Shown here piece after piece: positions 1 to 6,007 of a DNA stretch of 7,241 nucleotides. Under the pieces are notes generated by a model, which saw only the letters and a list, made by a program, of their open reading frames with translations, was not told the origin of the DNA and did not search any database. The translations under genes were made by a program, and so were the position numbers. Origin of the DNA: CAZKCI01 sp964551475 (GTDB taxonomy: Bacteria > Auribacterota > Erginobacteria > Erginobacterales > CAZKCI01); the NCBI GenBank assembly GCA_964551475.1, contig CAZKCI010000009.1, positions 1-7,241 on the forward strand, written 5' to 3'. How positions within the stretch are numbered: position 1 is the first letter of the stretch; each line of letters opens with the position of its first letter.

Positions 1-267
1 GGCGCTCCCTGATTCCCTGATCAGCGATTCCTTTCTCGGCCTGGGCCAGCGCTTGATCCGGGCCTCCCGCTTCTGGGCGGAAGAGCGGTCGGGTTGCGGC
101 TCGGAAAAGACCAGCGCCACCGGCCGGCGATAGGCGGTAAATTTGCAGCCTCTCCCCCGGTTGTGTTCCCGGAAGCGTCGAGCCAGATCGGTGGTGACGC
201 CGGTGTAGAACTTGCCGTCGCTACAGCGGAGGATGTAGACTGACCAGCGGCGGGAACCCTTGCTCAT
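1..267 (-). CDS. Small GIY-YIG nuclease-domain protein (3' end outside window)
   Basis: Reading the minus strand from the ATG at 267 gives 89 open codons that run off the left edge without a stop, so the C-terminus is missing. The product is a stand-alone GIY-YIG domain of the short UvrC-N-terminal-like family, usually 80-100 residues, so little is probably lost. Visible motifs: VYILRCSDGKFYTG at residues 10-23 supplies both motif tyrosines (Y11, Y21; here VYI...YTG). DLARRFREHN (27-36) supplies the conserved arginine and histidine, and the KREARIKRW stretch (66-74) carries the likely metal-binding Glu68. The family adopts a nuclease fold that cuts DNA in relatives such as UvrC, but the cellular role of these single-domain members is poorly defined. 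The start fits the family, in which the first strand begins about 5-10 residues in. No good Shine-Dalgarno precedes it. It is transcribed divergently from the phosphatase gene. Family assignment is firm; biological role is unknown. Confidence 0.9.
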   Translation of the reverse strand, partial: MSKGSRRWSVYILRCSDGKFYTGVTTDLARRFREHNRGRGCKFTAYRRPVALVFSEPQPDRSSAQKREARIKRWPRPRKESLIRESGSA

Positions 268-273
268 GGCCGG

Positions 274-279
274 AGTATA
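274..279 (-). promoter_or_regulatory. Possible -10 element for the GIY-YIG gene
   Basis: On the minus strand TATACT (four of six matches to TATAAT) ends seven bases before the ATG at 267. No convincing -35 hexamer lies 16-18 bp upstream and there is no Shine-Dalgarno. If real, transcription would begin at or next to the start codon. This is a weak call resting on one hexamer. Confidence 0.22.
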
Positions 280-334
280 TCCCCCGGCATCCGCGGGCAC
301 CCGCCAATTTATCCGAAGCATACCCCTCGCCCGA

Positions 335-361
335 CCCTCCCCCCGCTCTGCGGGGAGAGGG
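335..361. repeat. C-rich/G-rich intergenic hairpin
   Basis: Positions 335-346 pair with 350-361 around a TCT loop, giving a 12-bp stem with one C/A mismatch (340 against 356). It sits between two divergent genes, so it is not at a gene end and has no U-tract of terminator quality. It looks like the dispersed C-rich intergenic palindromes common in GC-rich genomes. A genome-wide copy count would decide. Confidence 0.5.
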
Positions 362-394
362 GAAAATGCAGGCTGAGCTGTCCGTCGCGCCGGC

Positions 395-422
395 TTTCAA
401 CTTCCGAAATGAACGGGATAAT
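395..422 (+). promoter_or_regulatory. Weak candidate sigma70 promoter for the PP2C gene
   Basis: GATAAT at 417-422 matches five of six bases of the -10 consensus. TTTCAA at 395-400 lies 16 bp upstream but matches the -35 consensus at only three positions. A start near 429 would leave a leader of about 23 nt before the ATG at 452. The rest of the 268-451 spacer shows only the hairpin at 335-361. Confidence 0.3.
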
Positions 423-451
423 CGTAAGATGGCCCCGTCCCTTTTGCTGAG

Positions 452-3097
452 ATGAAACGCCCCCGCCTGATATCCGCCCTCTTTCTCCTCGCCGCCATCA
501 TCCTCGCCGTCTTCACGCTCGCCCACGCCCGCCGGGTCGAACGGTTCCGCATCCCCGTCGCCTTTTCCCTGCAGGGAGAGGATTTCTTCGTTCTGGAAAA
601 GGAGGAGAATACGCTCCTGACCGTCAAACCGGGGATTCCCGGAGAGACGCTGGAACTCAAAGACCGGGTCAGGATCGAGAAGGACGACGACGGCTATTTC
701 TACATGGGCCGCCACCTCTACCGGGGGGATGCGGGGACCGTCGTCCATAGCTATATCTACGAGCAGGCGACCAAACGCTTCCTGGGCTACCGTTTCCAGG
801 AATATTCGGACTTCCACTCGCCGCCCCGCGAGATACTCACCGTCTTCCTCTCCCGTCCGGAGGAGTCCCCCGAGTTCAGCTATGCCCACGATCGAGCGGG
901 GTTCCACTATTTCATCCACAATCTCCCCGGCAAGCAATGCTTCTGGAAAATTCCGCCGGCGGGCGGAATAACCGTACGGGGAGAGGAAATCCCCGCTGCC
1001 GTCCGGGAGATGGGTCCGCTGAACCGGGAATCCTCTTTCTGGATGGCCCTGGCGATCCGGGAGAACGGCGGTCTCTTCGCCTCCTCCGGAGAGACGGGGC
1101 AGGTGGTGGAATTCTCTCCCGAGGGAACAGTCCTCCGCTCCATCGGAAAGGTCGGCTTCGGACCCGACGACCTCCTCTCGCCCAGCGCCGTCTTCTTCCT
1201 CCCCGGCAGCGAAGGCGGCGAAGCCCTCACCGTGGCAAGTTCGGGGAACCGGACCTGGGTGGAGTTCGACCGCGAGGGGAAGCTTCTCCGGGCGATCGAA
1301 CCGCTTCGCTCCGGCTATCCCTTCATGGACATACTGACCGGAAGGGTCTTCCGGGAAAAAGACGGCCGCTTTCTCTCCTTCGACCTGGTCAACAAGGGGT
1401 TGGTCTATTTCGGAGAGCCCTTTCGCGTCAGCCGGGAATACCGCTATCTCGACCGGGCACGGATAGCCTGGGGCACCGGGGGGACCAGCCTGCTCCTCCT
1501 CGCCGCCCTTCTCTTCCCCTCGCTTTTTCCCCGCCTCTTCCGCCGCCGCGTCCCCTTGTTCTTCAAGCTCCTCACCCTCTTCGCGCCCCTGGTGGTCGGA
1601 GGGCTGATCGCCAGCGACTGGGTCCGGGAGATCATGGAGGAGGAACTCGCGGCCGAGTCGGTCCGCCGCCTCGCCAACCTCGCCTGGGCGGTGGTCAACA
1701 GCGTGCCCCTGAGCGACCTGCGGAAGATCCAGAAGCCGGAAGACCGGGAAACCCCCCTTTATGAAAAGATCTACACCACGGTCAACAACCTGATCGACCG
1801 CGGTCACGTCGACTACACCCCCCGCTGGATCATCCACAAGATCCGCGACGGACGGTTCTATTTCGGGATCAGCGGCTGGCGGGGGCCGATCTACGAGCCC
1901 TTCATCGTCCCCGAAGACCGCACGCTGTTCCTGAAGGCACTGCAGGAAAAAACCTGCCAGCACGGGACCTTCATCGACGACCAGGGGGAATGGTTCAGCT
2001 ACGTCTGCCCGATCGTCGACGAGAAAGGCGACGTCCCCTACATCCTCGAACTCTACCGCCCGACCGAGGAGATGCACCGGACCGACCGCGAGGTGCAGGA
2101 CCGCATGCTCAAGGCCGTCGGGGGGACGGTGCTGGCGGTCCTCCTCCTGGCCGGCCTGTTCTCCTGGCTGATCACCCGCCCGATCAAGAAGCTCATCCGC
2201 GGGACGGAGATCATCCGCAAGGGGAACTTCGACCACCGGATGGGTATCAACTCCCGGGACGAGGTCGGCGACCTGGCCCGTTCCTTCGACCGGATGGCGG
2301 CGGATCTGAAGACCTACACCGAGGAGATCGCCCGCTCCACCGCCGAGAAGGAGCGGATCGGGAGCGAGCTCCGACTGGCCCGGGAGATGCAGGAGGGGAT
2401 CCTCCCCCACCTTTTCCCGCCCGCCGTCCCCCCCGCCGAGGCGGAGATTGTCGGGAAGATGGAACCGGCCCGGGAGATCGGAGGGGACTTCTACGACTTC
2501 TTCCTGATCGACGACCAGCATCTCGGGGTGGTGATCGCCGACGTCTCGGGGAAGGGGCTCCCGGCGGGCCTCTTCATGATGGTCACCCGGGCCCTGATCC
2601 GGAACAACGCGCTGGGGAACACCGACCCCGCCGACACGCTCACCCGGGTCAACCGCCTCCTCTCCACCGACAACCCCTCCGCCACCTTCGTCACCGTCTT
2701 CTACCTTGTCTGCGACCTGGCCACCGGCGAGATCGTCTACTGCAACGCCGGCCACAATCCCCCCCTCCTGCTCCGCCCCGGGCGGGCGGCCTTTCTGAAA
2801 GACGGAAGTTCGCCGCAGATCGCGGTCGGCGTCGTGGAGACGGTCGTTTACCGCTCCCAGCGCCTGATCCTGAAGCCGGAGGAGACGATCCTCCTCTATA
2901 CCGACGGGGTGACCGACGGCGTCAACCCCGCGGGGGAGATGTTCGGGGAGAAGCGTTTCCTGGAGCTGGCGGCGGCGGGGGAGGGCGCACAGCCCTCCGA
3001 TCTCCAGAAAATGATCTTCTCCGCGCTCGCCGATCACCGGGGGGCGGCCGAGCAGTTCGACGACATCACGGTGCTGCTCTTCCGCCTGCTCCGGTAG
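452..3097 (+). CDS. Membrane-bound sensor PP2C phosphatase (RsbU/SpoIIE type) with HAMP domain
   Basis: 881 residues. PP2C/SpoIIE enzymes are metal-dependent Ser/Thr phosphatases that usually dephosphorylate STAS-domain anti-sigma antagonists. The catalytic domain (about 660-880) is intact: GGDFYDFF (677-684), ADVSGKGLPAGLF (696-708), NAGHNPP (765-771), LLYTDGVTDGVN (814-825) and DDITVLLFRL (870-879) carry the metal-binding aspartates. A HAMP domain (about 573-625) and helical linker precede it. Predicted membrane segments are about 5-25, 341-361, 367-388 and 553-574. Basic flanks (KRPR at the N-terminus, RLFRRR at 361-366, RPIKK at 576-580) put residues 26-340 and 389-552 outside the cytoplasm. 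Residues 205-282 resemble NHL/beta-propeller blades, and 389-552 resembles a Cache-like sensor. The start at 452 gives a clean N-terminal anchor, but its Shine-Dalgarno is poor. No kinase, anti-sigma or STAS partner is adjacent, so the regulated pathway is unknown. Catalytic call is strong; sensory domain names are inference. Confidence 0.93.
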   Translation: MKRPRLISALFLLAAIILAVFTLAHARRVERFRIPVAFSLQGEDFFVLEKEENTLLTVKPGIPGETLELKDRVRIEKDDDGYFYMGRHLYRGDAGTVVHSYIYEQATKRFLGYRFQEYSDFHSPPREILTVFLSRPEESPEFSYAHDRAGFHYFIHNLPGKQCFWKIPPAGGITVRGEEIPAAVREMGPLNRESSFWMALAIRENGGLFASSGETGQVVEFSPEGTVLRSIGKVGFGPDDLLSPSAVFFLPGSEGGEALTVASSGNRTWVEFDREGKLLRAIEPLRSGYPFMDILTGRVFREKDGRFLSFDLVNKGLVYFGEPFRVSREYRYLDRARIAWGTGGTSLLLLAALLFPSLFPRLFRRRVPLFFKLLTLFAPLVVGGLIASDWVREIMEEELAAESVRRLANLAWAVVNSVPLSDLRKIQKPEDRETPLYEKIYTTVNNLIDRGHVDYTPRWIIHKIRDGRFYFGISGWRGPIYEPFIVPEDRTLFLKALQEKTCQHGTFIDDQGEWFSYVCPIVDEKGDVPYILELYRPTEEMHRTDREVQDRMLKAVGGTVLAVLLLAGLFSWLITRPIKKLIRGTEIIRKGNFDHRMGINSRDEVGDLARSFDRMAADLKTYTEEIARSTAEKERIGSELRLAREMQEGILPHLFPPAVPPAEAEIVGKMEPAREIGGDFYDFFLIDDQHLGVVIADVSGKGLPAGLFMMVTRALIRNNALGNTDPADTLTRVNRLLSTDNPSATFVTVFYLVCDLATGEIVYCNAGHNPPLLLRPGRAAFLKDGSSPQIAVGVVETVVYRSQRLILKPEETILLYTDGVTDGVNPAGEMFGEKRFLELAAAGEGAQPSDLQKMIFSALADHRGAAEQFDDITVLLFRLLR

Positions 3098-3120
3098 CGG
3101 TGCAATCCCTTCCCCGCTTG

Positions 3121-3218
3121 TGTAGGCCGGTTCTCCGCCGTCGCGCCCATGGCGCTTCGGCGGACAAGTGTGAACCGGCGGCTGGGCCGGTCGCGCCCGA
3201 TCACAGATCGGGCCTACA
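3121..3218. repeat. Palindromic MITE/REP-like element, 98 bp
   Basis: The element is bounded by perfect 8-bp terminal inverted repeats, TGTAGGCC (3121-3128) and GGCCTACA (3211-3218). Inside is a nested hairpin: CCGGTT (3127-3132) with AACCGG (3173-3178), TCCGCCG (3134-3140) with CGGCGGA (3158-3164), and GCGCC (3143-3147) with GGCGC (3151-3155). A second hairpin pairs GCCCGATC (3195-3202) with GATCGGGC (3206-3213) around ACA. GTCGCGCCC occurs twice, at 3140-3148 and 3190-3198. There is no coding content and no obvious target-site duplication. It follows the phosphatase gene, where its hairpins could also slow transcription or protect the mRNA end. Confidence 0.6.
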
Positions 3219-3253
3219 GAAAGACCCATACACCCCGAACGGATGGGCCGCGA

Positions 3254-3282
3254 TTGACAGAAGCGGGCGGGCGCGCTAGATT
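3254..3282 (+). promoter_or_regulatory. Sigma70-type promoter for the small secreted protein
   Basis: A perfect -35 hexamer TTGACA (3254-3259) is followed after exactly 17 bp by TAGATT (3277-3282), four of six matches to the -10 consensus. The predicted start near 3289 leaves a leader of about 32 nt with the ribosome binding site at 3311-3315. This is the clearest promoter in the window, and it implies the gene is transcribed independently of the phosphatase upstream. Confidence 0.72.
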
Positions 3283-3310
3283 AGAAACGAGGTTAACCAA
3301 CCCACGTCAT

Positions 3311-3315
3311 GGAGG
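3311..3315 (+). promoter_or_regulatory. Shine-Dalgarno that fixes a GTG start at 3321
   Basis: GGAGG lies five bases before GTG at 3321. An in-frame ATG at 3309 sits immediately in front of this GGAGG and has no ribosome binding site of its own, so initiation at the GTG is much more likely. Confidence 0.75.
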
Positions 3316-3320
3316 TTCGG

Positions 3321-3668
3321 GTGAAAACAGGCGTTCGCTGTCTCGCGCTTCTCCTCGTAGCCTTCTCCTTCCCCTCTCTGGCCGGCGCCGAATTCGGCCT
3401 CGGCCCCCCCTTCAGCGTGATCACCGTCCGCTTCCTCCAGGGGGACATTCCCCAGGCCGGGGTGAACGCCATCCTGGTCGACGGCGCCGTCAAGGAGCAG
3501 ACGGCGGTGAGCGGCGCCGGAGGCAGGGTCTCCTTCACTCTGGAGGCGCCGAGCGGGAACGCCGAGCTCACCTTCTGGAAGGAGGGGTTCCCCACGGCGC
3601 GCCAGGCGATCCCCTACGTCCAGGGGAACCGCTACGCGGTGGATGTGCAGATGCCGGAGAAGAAGTAA
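3321..3668 (+). CDS. Small secreted beta-sandwich-like protein
   Basis: 115 residues from the GTG at 3321. The GTG is preferred over the in-frame ATG at 3309 because GGAGG lies five bases before it and because it gives a textbook signal peptide: K2, R6, hydrophobic CLALLLVAFSF, then a probable SPase I site after LAGA, before EFG. The mature part (about 92 residues) has the pattern of a carboxypeptidase-regulatory or Cna-B-like beta sandwich: a strand ITVRF, then VNAILVDGAVKEQTAVS, GGRVSFTLEAPSG, AELTFWKEGFPTARQAI and a final YAVDVQM strand. No catalytic motif, lipobox or cysteine is visible in the mature chain. It has its own promoter and stands alone between two repeat regions. It is probably exported to the periplasm or outside. 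I do not recognise a named family, and the fold is inferred from pattern only. Confidence 0.75.
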   Translation: MKTGVRCLALLLVAFSFPSLAGAEFGLGPPFSVITVRFLQGDIPQAGVNAILVDGAVKEQTAVSGAGGRVSFTLEAPSGNAELTFWKEGFPTARQAIPYVQGNRYAVDVQMPEKK

Positions 3669-3678
3669 CAAAGAGTCG

Positions 3679-3822
3679 ATGGGTCAGGGTCAGGAAGTGG
3701 GTCTGGTAAATGGGAAAAGATGGTAAATGGGAGTTGGGTCAGGAAGTGGGTCTGGTAGATGGGAAAAGTAGCTAGTGTCGGCATCGCGACCATCCGCCAG
3801 CCAGCACCTAACCCTGACCTAT
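3679..3822. repeat. 49-bp-period duplication inside an imperfect inverted repeat
   Basis: A 33-bp sequence at 3687-3719 recurs at 3736-3768 with one difference (A3709 to G3758), a 49-bp period. A shorter word, TGGTAAATGGGA, also recurs (3721-3732, compare 3705-3715). The region is flanked by a 16-bp inverted repeat, 3679-3694 against 3807-3822, matching at 14 of 16 positions; the core GGTCAGGGT/ACCCTGACC is perfect. The strand is strongly G-rich on the left and C-rich on the right. The 206-bp gap between the two genes (3669-3874) otherwise holds only the ribosome binding site at 3864-3869. I see no terminator or good promoter in it. Confidence 0.6.
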
Positions 3823-3863
3823 TGACCAAACCAATATCCTTACCCTTACCCATAAACCCAGAC

Positions 3864-3869
3864 AGGAGG
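3864..3869 (+). promoter_or_regulatory. Strong Shine-Dalgarno for the YbaK-like gene
   Basis: AGGAGG ends five bases before the ATG at 3875, supporting that start. No convincing promoter precedes it: TTGACC at 3822-3827 resembles a -35 box but has no -10 at the right distance. Transcription may come through from 3254-3282. Confidence 0.8.
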
Positions 3870-3874
3870 TTTCT

Positions 3875-4342
3875 ATGACCGCCTCCAAGCGTCTCACCGC
3901 CTACCTGCGCAAGAACAAGATCCCCTATAAGACCGCGAAGCACCCCGCCGCCGTCACCACACAGGAGGTGGCGGCGGTCCAGCACGTCCCCGGCCACATG
4001 ATGGTGAAATCGGTGGTGGCCAAAGTCGATGGGAAGCCGGTCCTGGTGGTGGTCCAGGCGCCGCAGATGGTGAACTTCGCCAAACTGAAAAAGGCGGCCA
4101 AGGCGAAAAAGGCCGAGCTGGCGAGCGAGAAAGAGATCGAGGCCTGGATCCCCGAGGGCGAGGTGGGAGCGATGACGCCGATCGGGCCCCTCTACGGGCT
4201 GCCGGTTTACGCCGACGCCTCCCTGGAAAAGGAGCAGGCGATCGTCTTCAACGCCGAGACCCACACCGACACGGCGCGGATCGCCTTCAAGGACTTCCTG
4301 CGGGCGGTTAAGCCGGTCCTGGCCGATATCGCCGGAGCATAA
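3875..4342 (+). CDS. YbaK/EbsC-family aminoacyl-tRNA deacylase-like protein
   Basis: 155 residues, the normal size for stand-alone YbaK/ProRS-editing-domain proteins. These cytoplasmic enzymes hydrolyse mischarged tRNA, most often Cys-tRNA(Pro) or Ala-tRNA(Pro), to protect translation fidelity. Visible family features: an N-terminal helix and YKTAKHP segment (18-24); KSVVAK with the conserved lysine K45, equivalent to the essential lysine of characterised YbaK; LASEKEIE (82-89); the glycine loop GEVGAMTPIG (95-104); YGLPVYAD (107-114); and FNAETHTDTARIAF (125-138). An AGGAGG five bases from the ATG fixes the start. A lysine/alanine-rich stretch (about 70-80) is typical. It ends at a bidirectional terminator facing the ribosomal operon. 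The substrate within the superfamily (YbaK against ProXp-ala types) cannot be settled by eye, so I give no gene symbol. Confidence 0.88.
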   Translation: MTASKRLTAYLRKNKIPYKTAKHPAAVTTQEVAAVQHVPGHMMVKSVVAKVDGKPVLVVVQAPQMVNFAKLKKAAKAKKAELASEKEIEAWIPEGEVGAMTPIGPLYGLPVYADASLEKEQAIVFNAETHTDTARIAFKDFLRAVKPVLADIAGA

Positions 4343-4372
4343 AAAATGGCGGCCCGTCCGGGCCGCCATTTT
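4343..4372. terminator. Bidirectional intrinsic terminator between convergent genes
   Basis: A perfect 13-bp stem pairs 4343-4355 with 4360-4372 around a GTCC loop. Its GC-rich top and A/T base give a U-run on either strand: TTTT at 4369-4372 on plus, and six T on minus from 4346 to 4341. It begins directly after the YbaK-like stop codon and lies 36 bp beyond the rplQ stop, so it can end both transcripts. Confidence 0.92.
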
Positions 4373-4408
4373 CATACTGAGCGTTGACCGCGAATCTTGC
4401 CCGATTGC

Positions 4409-4912
4409 CTATTCCTTTTTCTCCGCGGCCTTCTCCTCTTTCTTCGCTTCCGCGGGGGCGGCCGCCTTGGCCTTCTCCGCCTTCTCCGTCTTCTCCACTT
4501 TCTCTTTCTTGGCCTTTCCCTTGGCCGGCGCCTTGGGGGCGGAAGCGGCGGGCGAGAGCTCGGTGAGCATCAGCCTCGCCAGGGGCGCGCCGTCGCCTTT
4601 CCGGGCGAAGGCCAGTTTCAGGATCCGGGTATAGCCGCCGGAGCGGGCGGCGAAACGCGGGCCGAGATCGGAGAAGAGCTTGGCCACCGCGGCCTTGTCC
4701 CGGAGGACCTGGATCGCCCGGCGGCGGGCGGCCAGTGTCCCCTTCTTGGCCAGGGTGATCATTTTCTCGGCCAACGGGGCGAAGGCCTTGGCCTTGGCCA
4801 CGGTGGTGGTCACCTGCTCATGAATGATGAGGCTGGAGACCAGGTTGGCAGCCAGCGCCCGGCGATGGGCCGGAGTCCGGCTGAGAATGACGGTCTTTTT
4901 TCGATGCCGCAC
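4409..4912 (-). CDS. rplQ: Large-subunit ribosomal protein L17 with long C-terminal tail
   Basis: 167 residues starting at GTG (4912), last gene of the alpha operon. L17 lies near the peptide exit side of the large subunit. The conserved core is clear: MRHRKKTVILSRTPAHRRAL at the N-terminus, VTTTVAKAKAFAPLAEKMITLAKKG (34-58), then KLFSDLGPRFAARSGGYTRILKL (78-100) and APLARLMLTEL (109-119). Typical bacterial L17 stops at about 116-130 residues. Here an extra 48 residues (120-167) consist almost wholly of K, A, E and P with short EK(A/T/V) repeats. A purine-rich AGGGGGAA about eight bases before the GTG is the ribosome binding site. The gap to rpoA is 44 bp, consistent with co-transcription, and the terminator at 4343-4372 follows. 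L17 identity is certain. The tail is open, in frame and real-looking, but its function is unknown. Confidence 0.97.
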   Translation of the reverse strand: MRHRKKTVILSRTPAHRRALAANLVSSLIIHEQVTTTVAKAKAFAPLAEKMITLAKKGTLAARRRAIQVLRDKAAVAKLFSDLGPRFAARSGGYTRILKLAFARKGDGAPLARLMLTELSPAASAPKAPAKGKAKKEKVEKTEKAEKAKAAAPAEAKKEEKAAEKKE

Positions 4913-4938
4913 GGCGGTTCCCCCTGTCCTATTTATTT

Positions 4939-4960
4939 CTGAAGATCATCTGATCTTCAG
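4939..4960 (-). other. Intercistronic hairpin overlapping the rpoA stop codon
   Basis: CTGAAGATCA (4939-4948) and TGATCTTCAG (4951-4960) form a perfect 10-bp inverted repeat with two bases between the arms. In RNA it would fold as a nine-pair stem with a four-base loop. It includes the rpoA TGA (4957-4959) and is followed on the sense strand by AAATAAAT and not a U-run, so it is not a terminator. It may be an mRNA processing or coupling element between rpoA and rplQ. Confidence 0.5.
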
Positions 4961-5967
4961 GATTCGGTCAGCTGCTTGGGCTCTTCCTCTCCCGGCTCGA
5001 CCGCGAACTGCATCCCCAGATGCAGGTTGTAACGGGTGAGGATGTTCTTGATCTCCTCCAGCGACTTCTTCCCGAAATTACGGTACTGGAGCATCTCGGC
5101 TTCGCTCCTGCGCACCAGGTCGCCCAGGGTCTGGATATCGGCCGCCTTGATGCAGTTGGTGGAGCGGACGGAGAGCTCGATCTCGGTGATCGGCATGGAG
5201 AGGAGCTTGCGAAGCTTGTTCTCTTCCTTCCCGGGCTCCGGCTCGTCGATGAACTCCACCGAATACTTGCCCTCGTCGGTGAAGAGGTCGAGGTGCTTGG
5301 AGAGCAGGGCGGCCGACTGGATGAGGGCGTCGCGGGGGGTGATCCGCCCGTCGGTCCAGATCTCCAGGATCAGGCGGTTGTAGTCGGTGAGCTGCCCCAC
5401 CCGGGTGTCCTCGACCAGGCAGTTGACCTTCCGGACCGGGCTGAAGATGGAATCGACGGGGATGACCCCGATCGGGCTGTCCGGGAATTTGTTCAGCTCG
5501 GAGGGGCGGAACCCCCGGCCCAGGCCGACGCTCATCTCGATCTTCAGGGCCGCTCCCTTGTTCATGGTGGCGATGTGCTGTTCGGGGTTGACCACCTCGA
5601 CGGTGCCCCCGGTGTCGATGCCGCCCGCGGTCACCTCTTTCTCCCCCTTGACGGAGAGGGTGATCCGGCGCGACTCCCGGCCGTCCATCTTGAGAACCAC
5701 CTGCTTCAGGTTGAGCACGATCTGGGTGACATCCTCCACCACACCGGGCACGGTGCCGAACTCGTGCAGGACGCCGTCGATCTTGACGTCGGTGATAGCC
5801 GCGCCCTCCAGGGAGGAGAGAAGGACGCGCCGGAGCGCGTTGCCCAGAGTGAACCCGTAGCCCCGCTCGAAGGGCTCGGCGATGAAGCGGGTATAGGTGG
5901 GGGTCGCCGTATCCTCGTCCCAGGTCAGCCGTTTGGGAAATTCGAACTTCGCCATCACGATAGCCAT
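4957..5967 (-). CDS. rpoA: DNA-directed RNA polymerase subunit alpha
   Basis: 336 residues, full length. Alpha forms the dimer on which beta and beta' assemble, and its C-terminal domain contacts UP-element DNA and activators. The N-terminal domain (about 1-235) shows the dimerisation signature GYGFTLGNALRRVLLSSLEG (36-55), FGTVPGVVEDVTQIVLNLK (70-88) and NRLILEIWTDGRITPRDAL (197-215). An acidic linker (about 240-252) leads to the C-terminal domain (about 258-320): VRSTNC (267-272) and NFGKKSLEEIK (297-307). R268, N271, C272, G299, K301 and S302 correspond to the DNA-contacting R265, N268, C269, G296, K298 and S299 of E. coli alpha, so UP-element recognition should be retained. AGGAGGA (5974-5980) lies six bases before the ATG at 5967 and favours it over the in-frame ATG at 5957. 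It follows rpsD by 40 bp and precedes rplQ by 44 bp. Confidence 0.98.
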   Translation of the reverse strand: MAIVMAKFEFPKRLTWDEDTATPTYTRFIAEPFERGYGFTLGNALRRVLLSSLEGAAITDVKIDGVLHEFGTVPGVVEDVTQIVLNLKQVVLKMDGRESRRITLSVKGEKEVTAGGIDTGGTVEVVNPEQHIATMNKGAALKIEMSVGLGRGFRPSELNKFPDSPIGVIPVDSIFSPVRKVNCLVEDTRVGQLTDYNRLILEIWTDGRITPRDALIQSAALLSKHLDLFTDEGKYSVEFIDEPEPGKEENKLRKLLSMPITEIELSVRSTNCIKAADIQTLGDLVRRSEAEMLQYRNFGKKSLEEIKNILTRYNLHLGMQFAVEPGEEEPKQLTES

Positions 5968-6007
5968 ACTGTGTCCTCCTGTCTGATTATCTTAAACCGC
6001 CGGCCGC

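Noticed and set aside
221..3229. A 1002-codon open frame on the minus strand opposite the phosphatase gene
   Set aside because: Its composition (many G, E, D, R, P) and lack of recognisable motifs are typical of an antisense shadow in GC-rich DNA. The plus strand here has clear PP2C, HAMP and membrane motifs.
1990..3279. 429-codon plus-strand frame overlapping the end of the phosphatase gene and the palindromic element
   Set aside because: Translation is dominated by R, P, G and D, overlaps a catalytic domain with intact motifs in another frame, and runs through a non-coding repeat.
3309..3311. ATG at 3309 as start of the small secreted protein
   Set aside because: It precedes the GGAGG ribosome binding site and would add MEVR before the signal peptide; GTG at 3321 has correct spacing.
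3632..4375. 247-codon minus-strand frame across the YbaK-like gene and its upstream spacer
   Set aside because: It is antisense to the YbaK-like gene, crosses the spacer repeats and begins beyond the terminator stem; no family motif is visible.
4939..4960. Intrinsic terminator between rpoA and rplQ
   Set aside because: The stem is AT-rich, overlaps the stop codon and is followed by AAATAAAT and not a U-run; a proper terminator lies after rplQ at 4343-4372.
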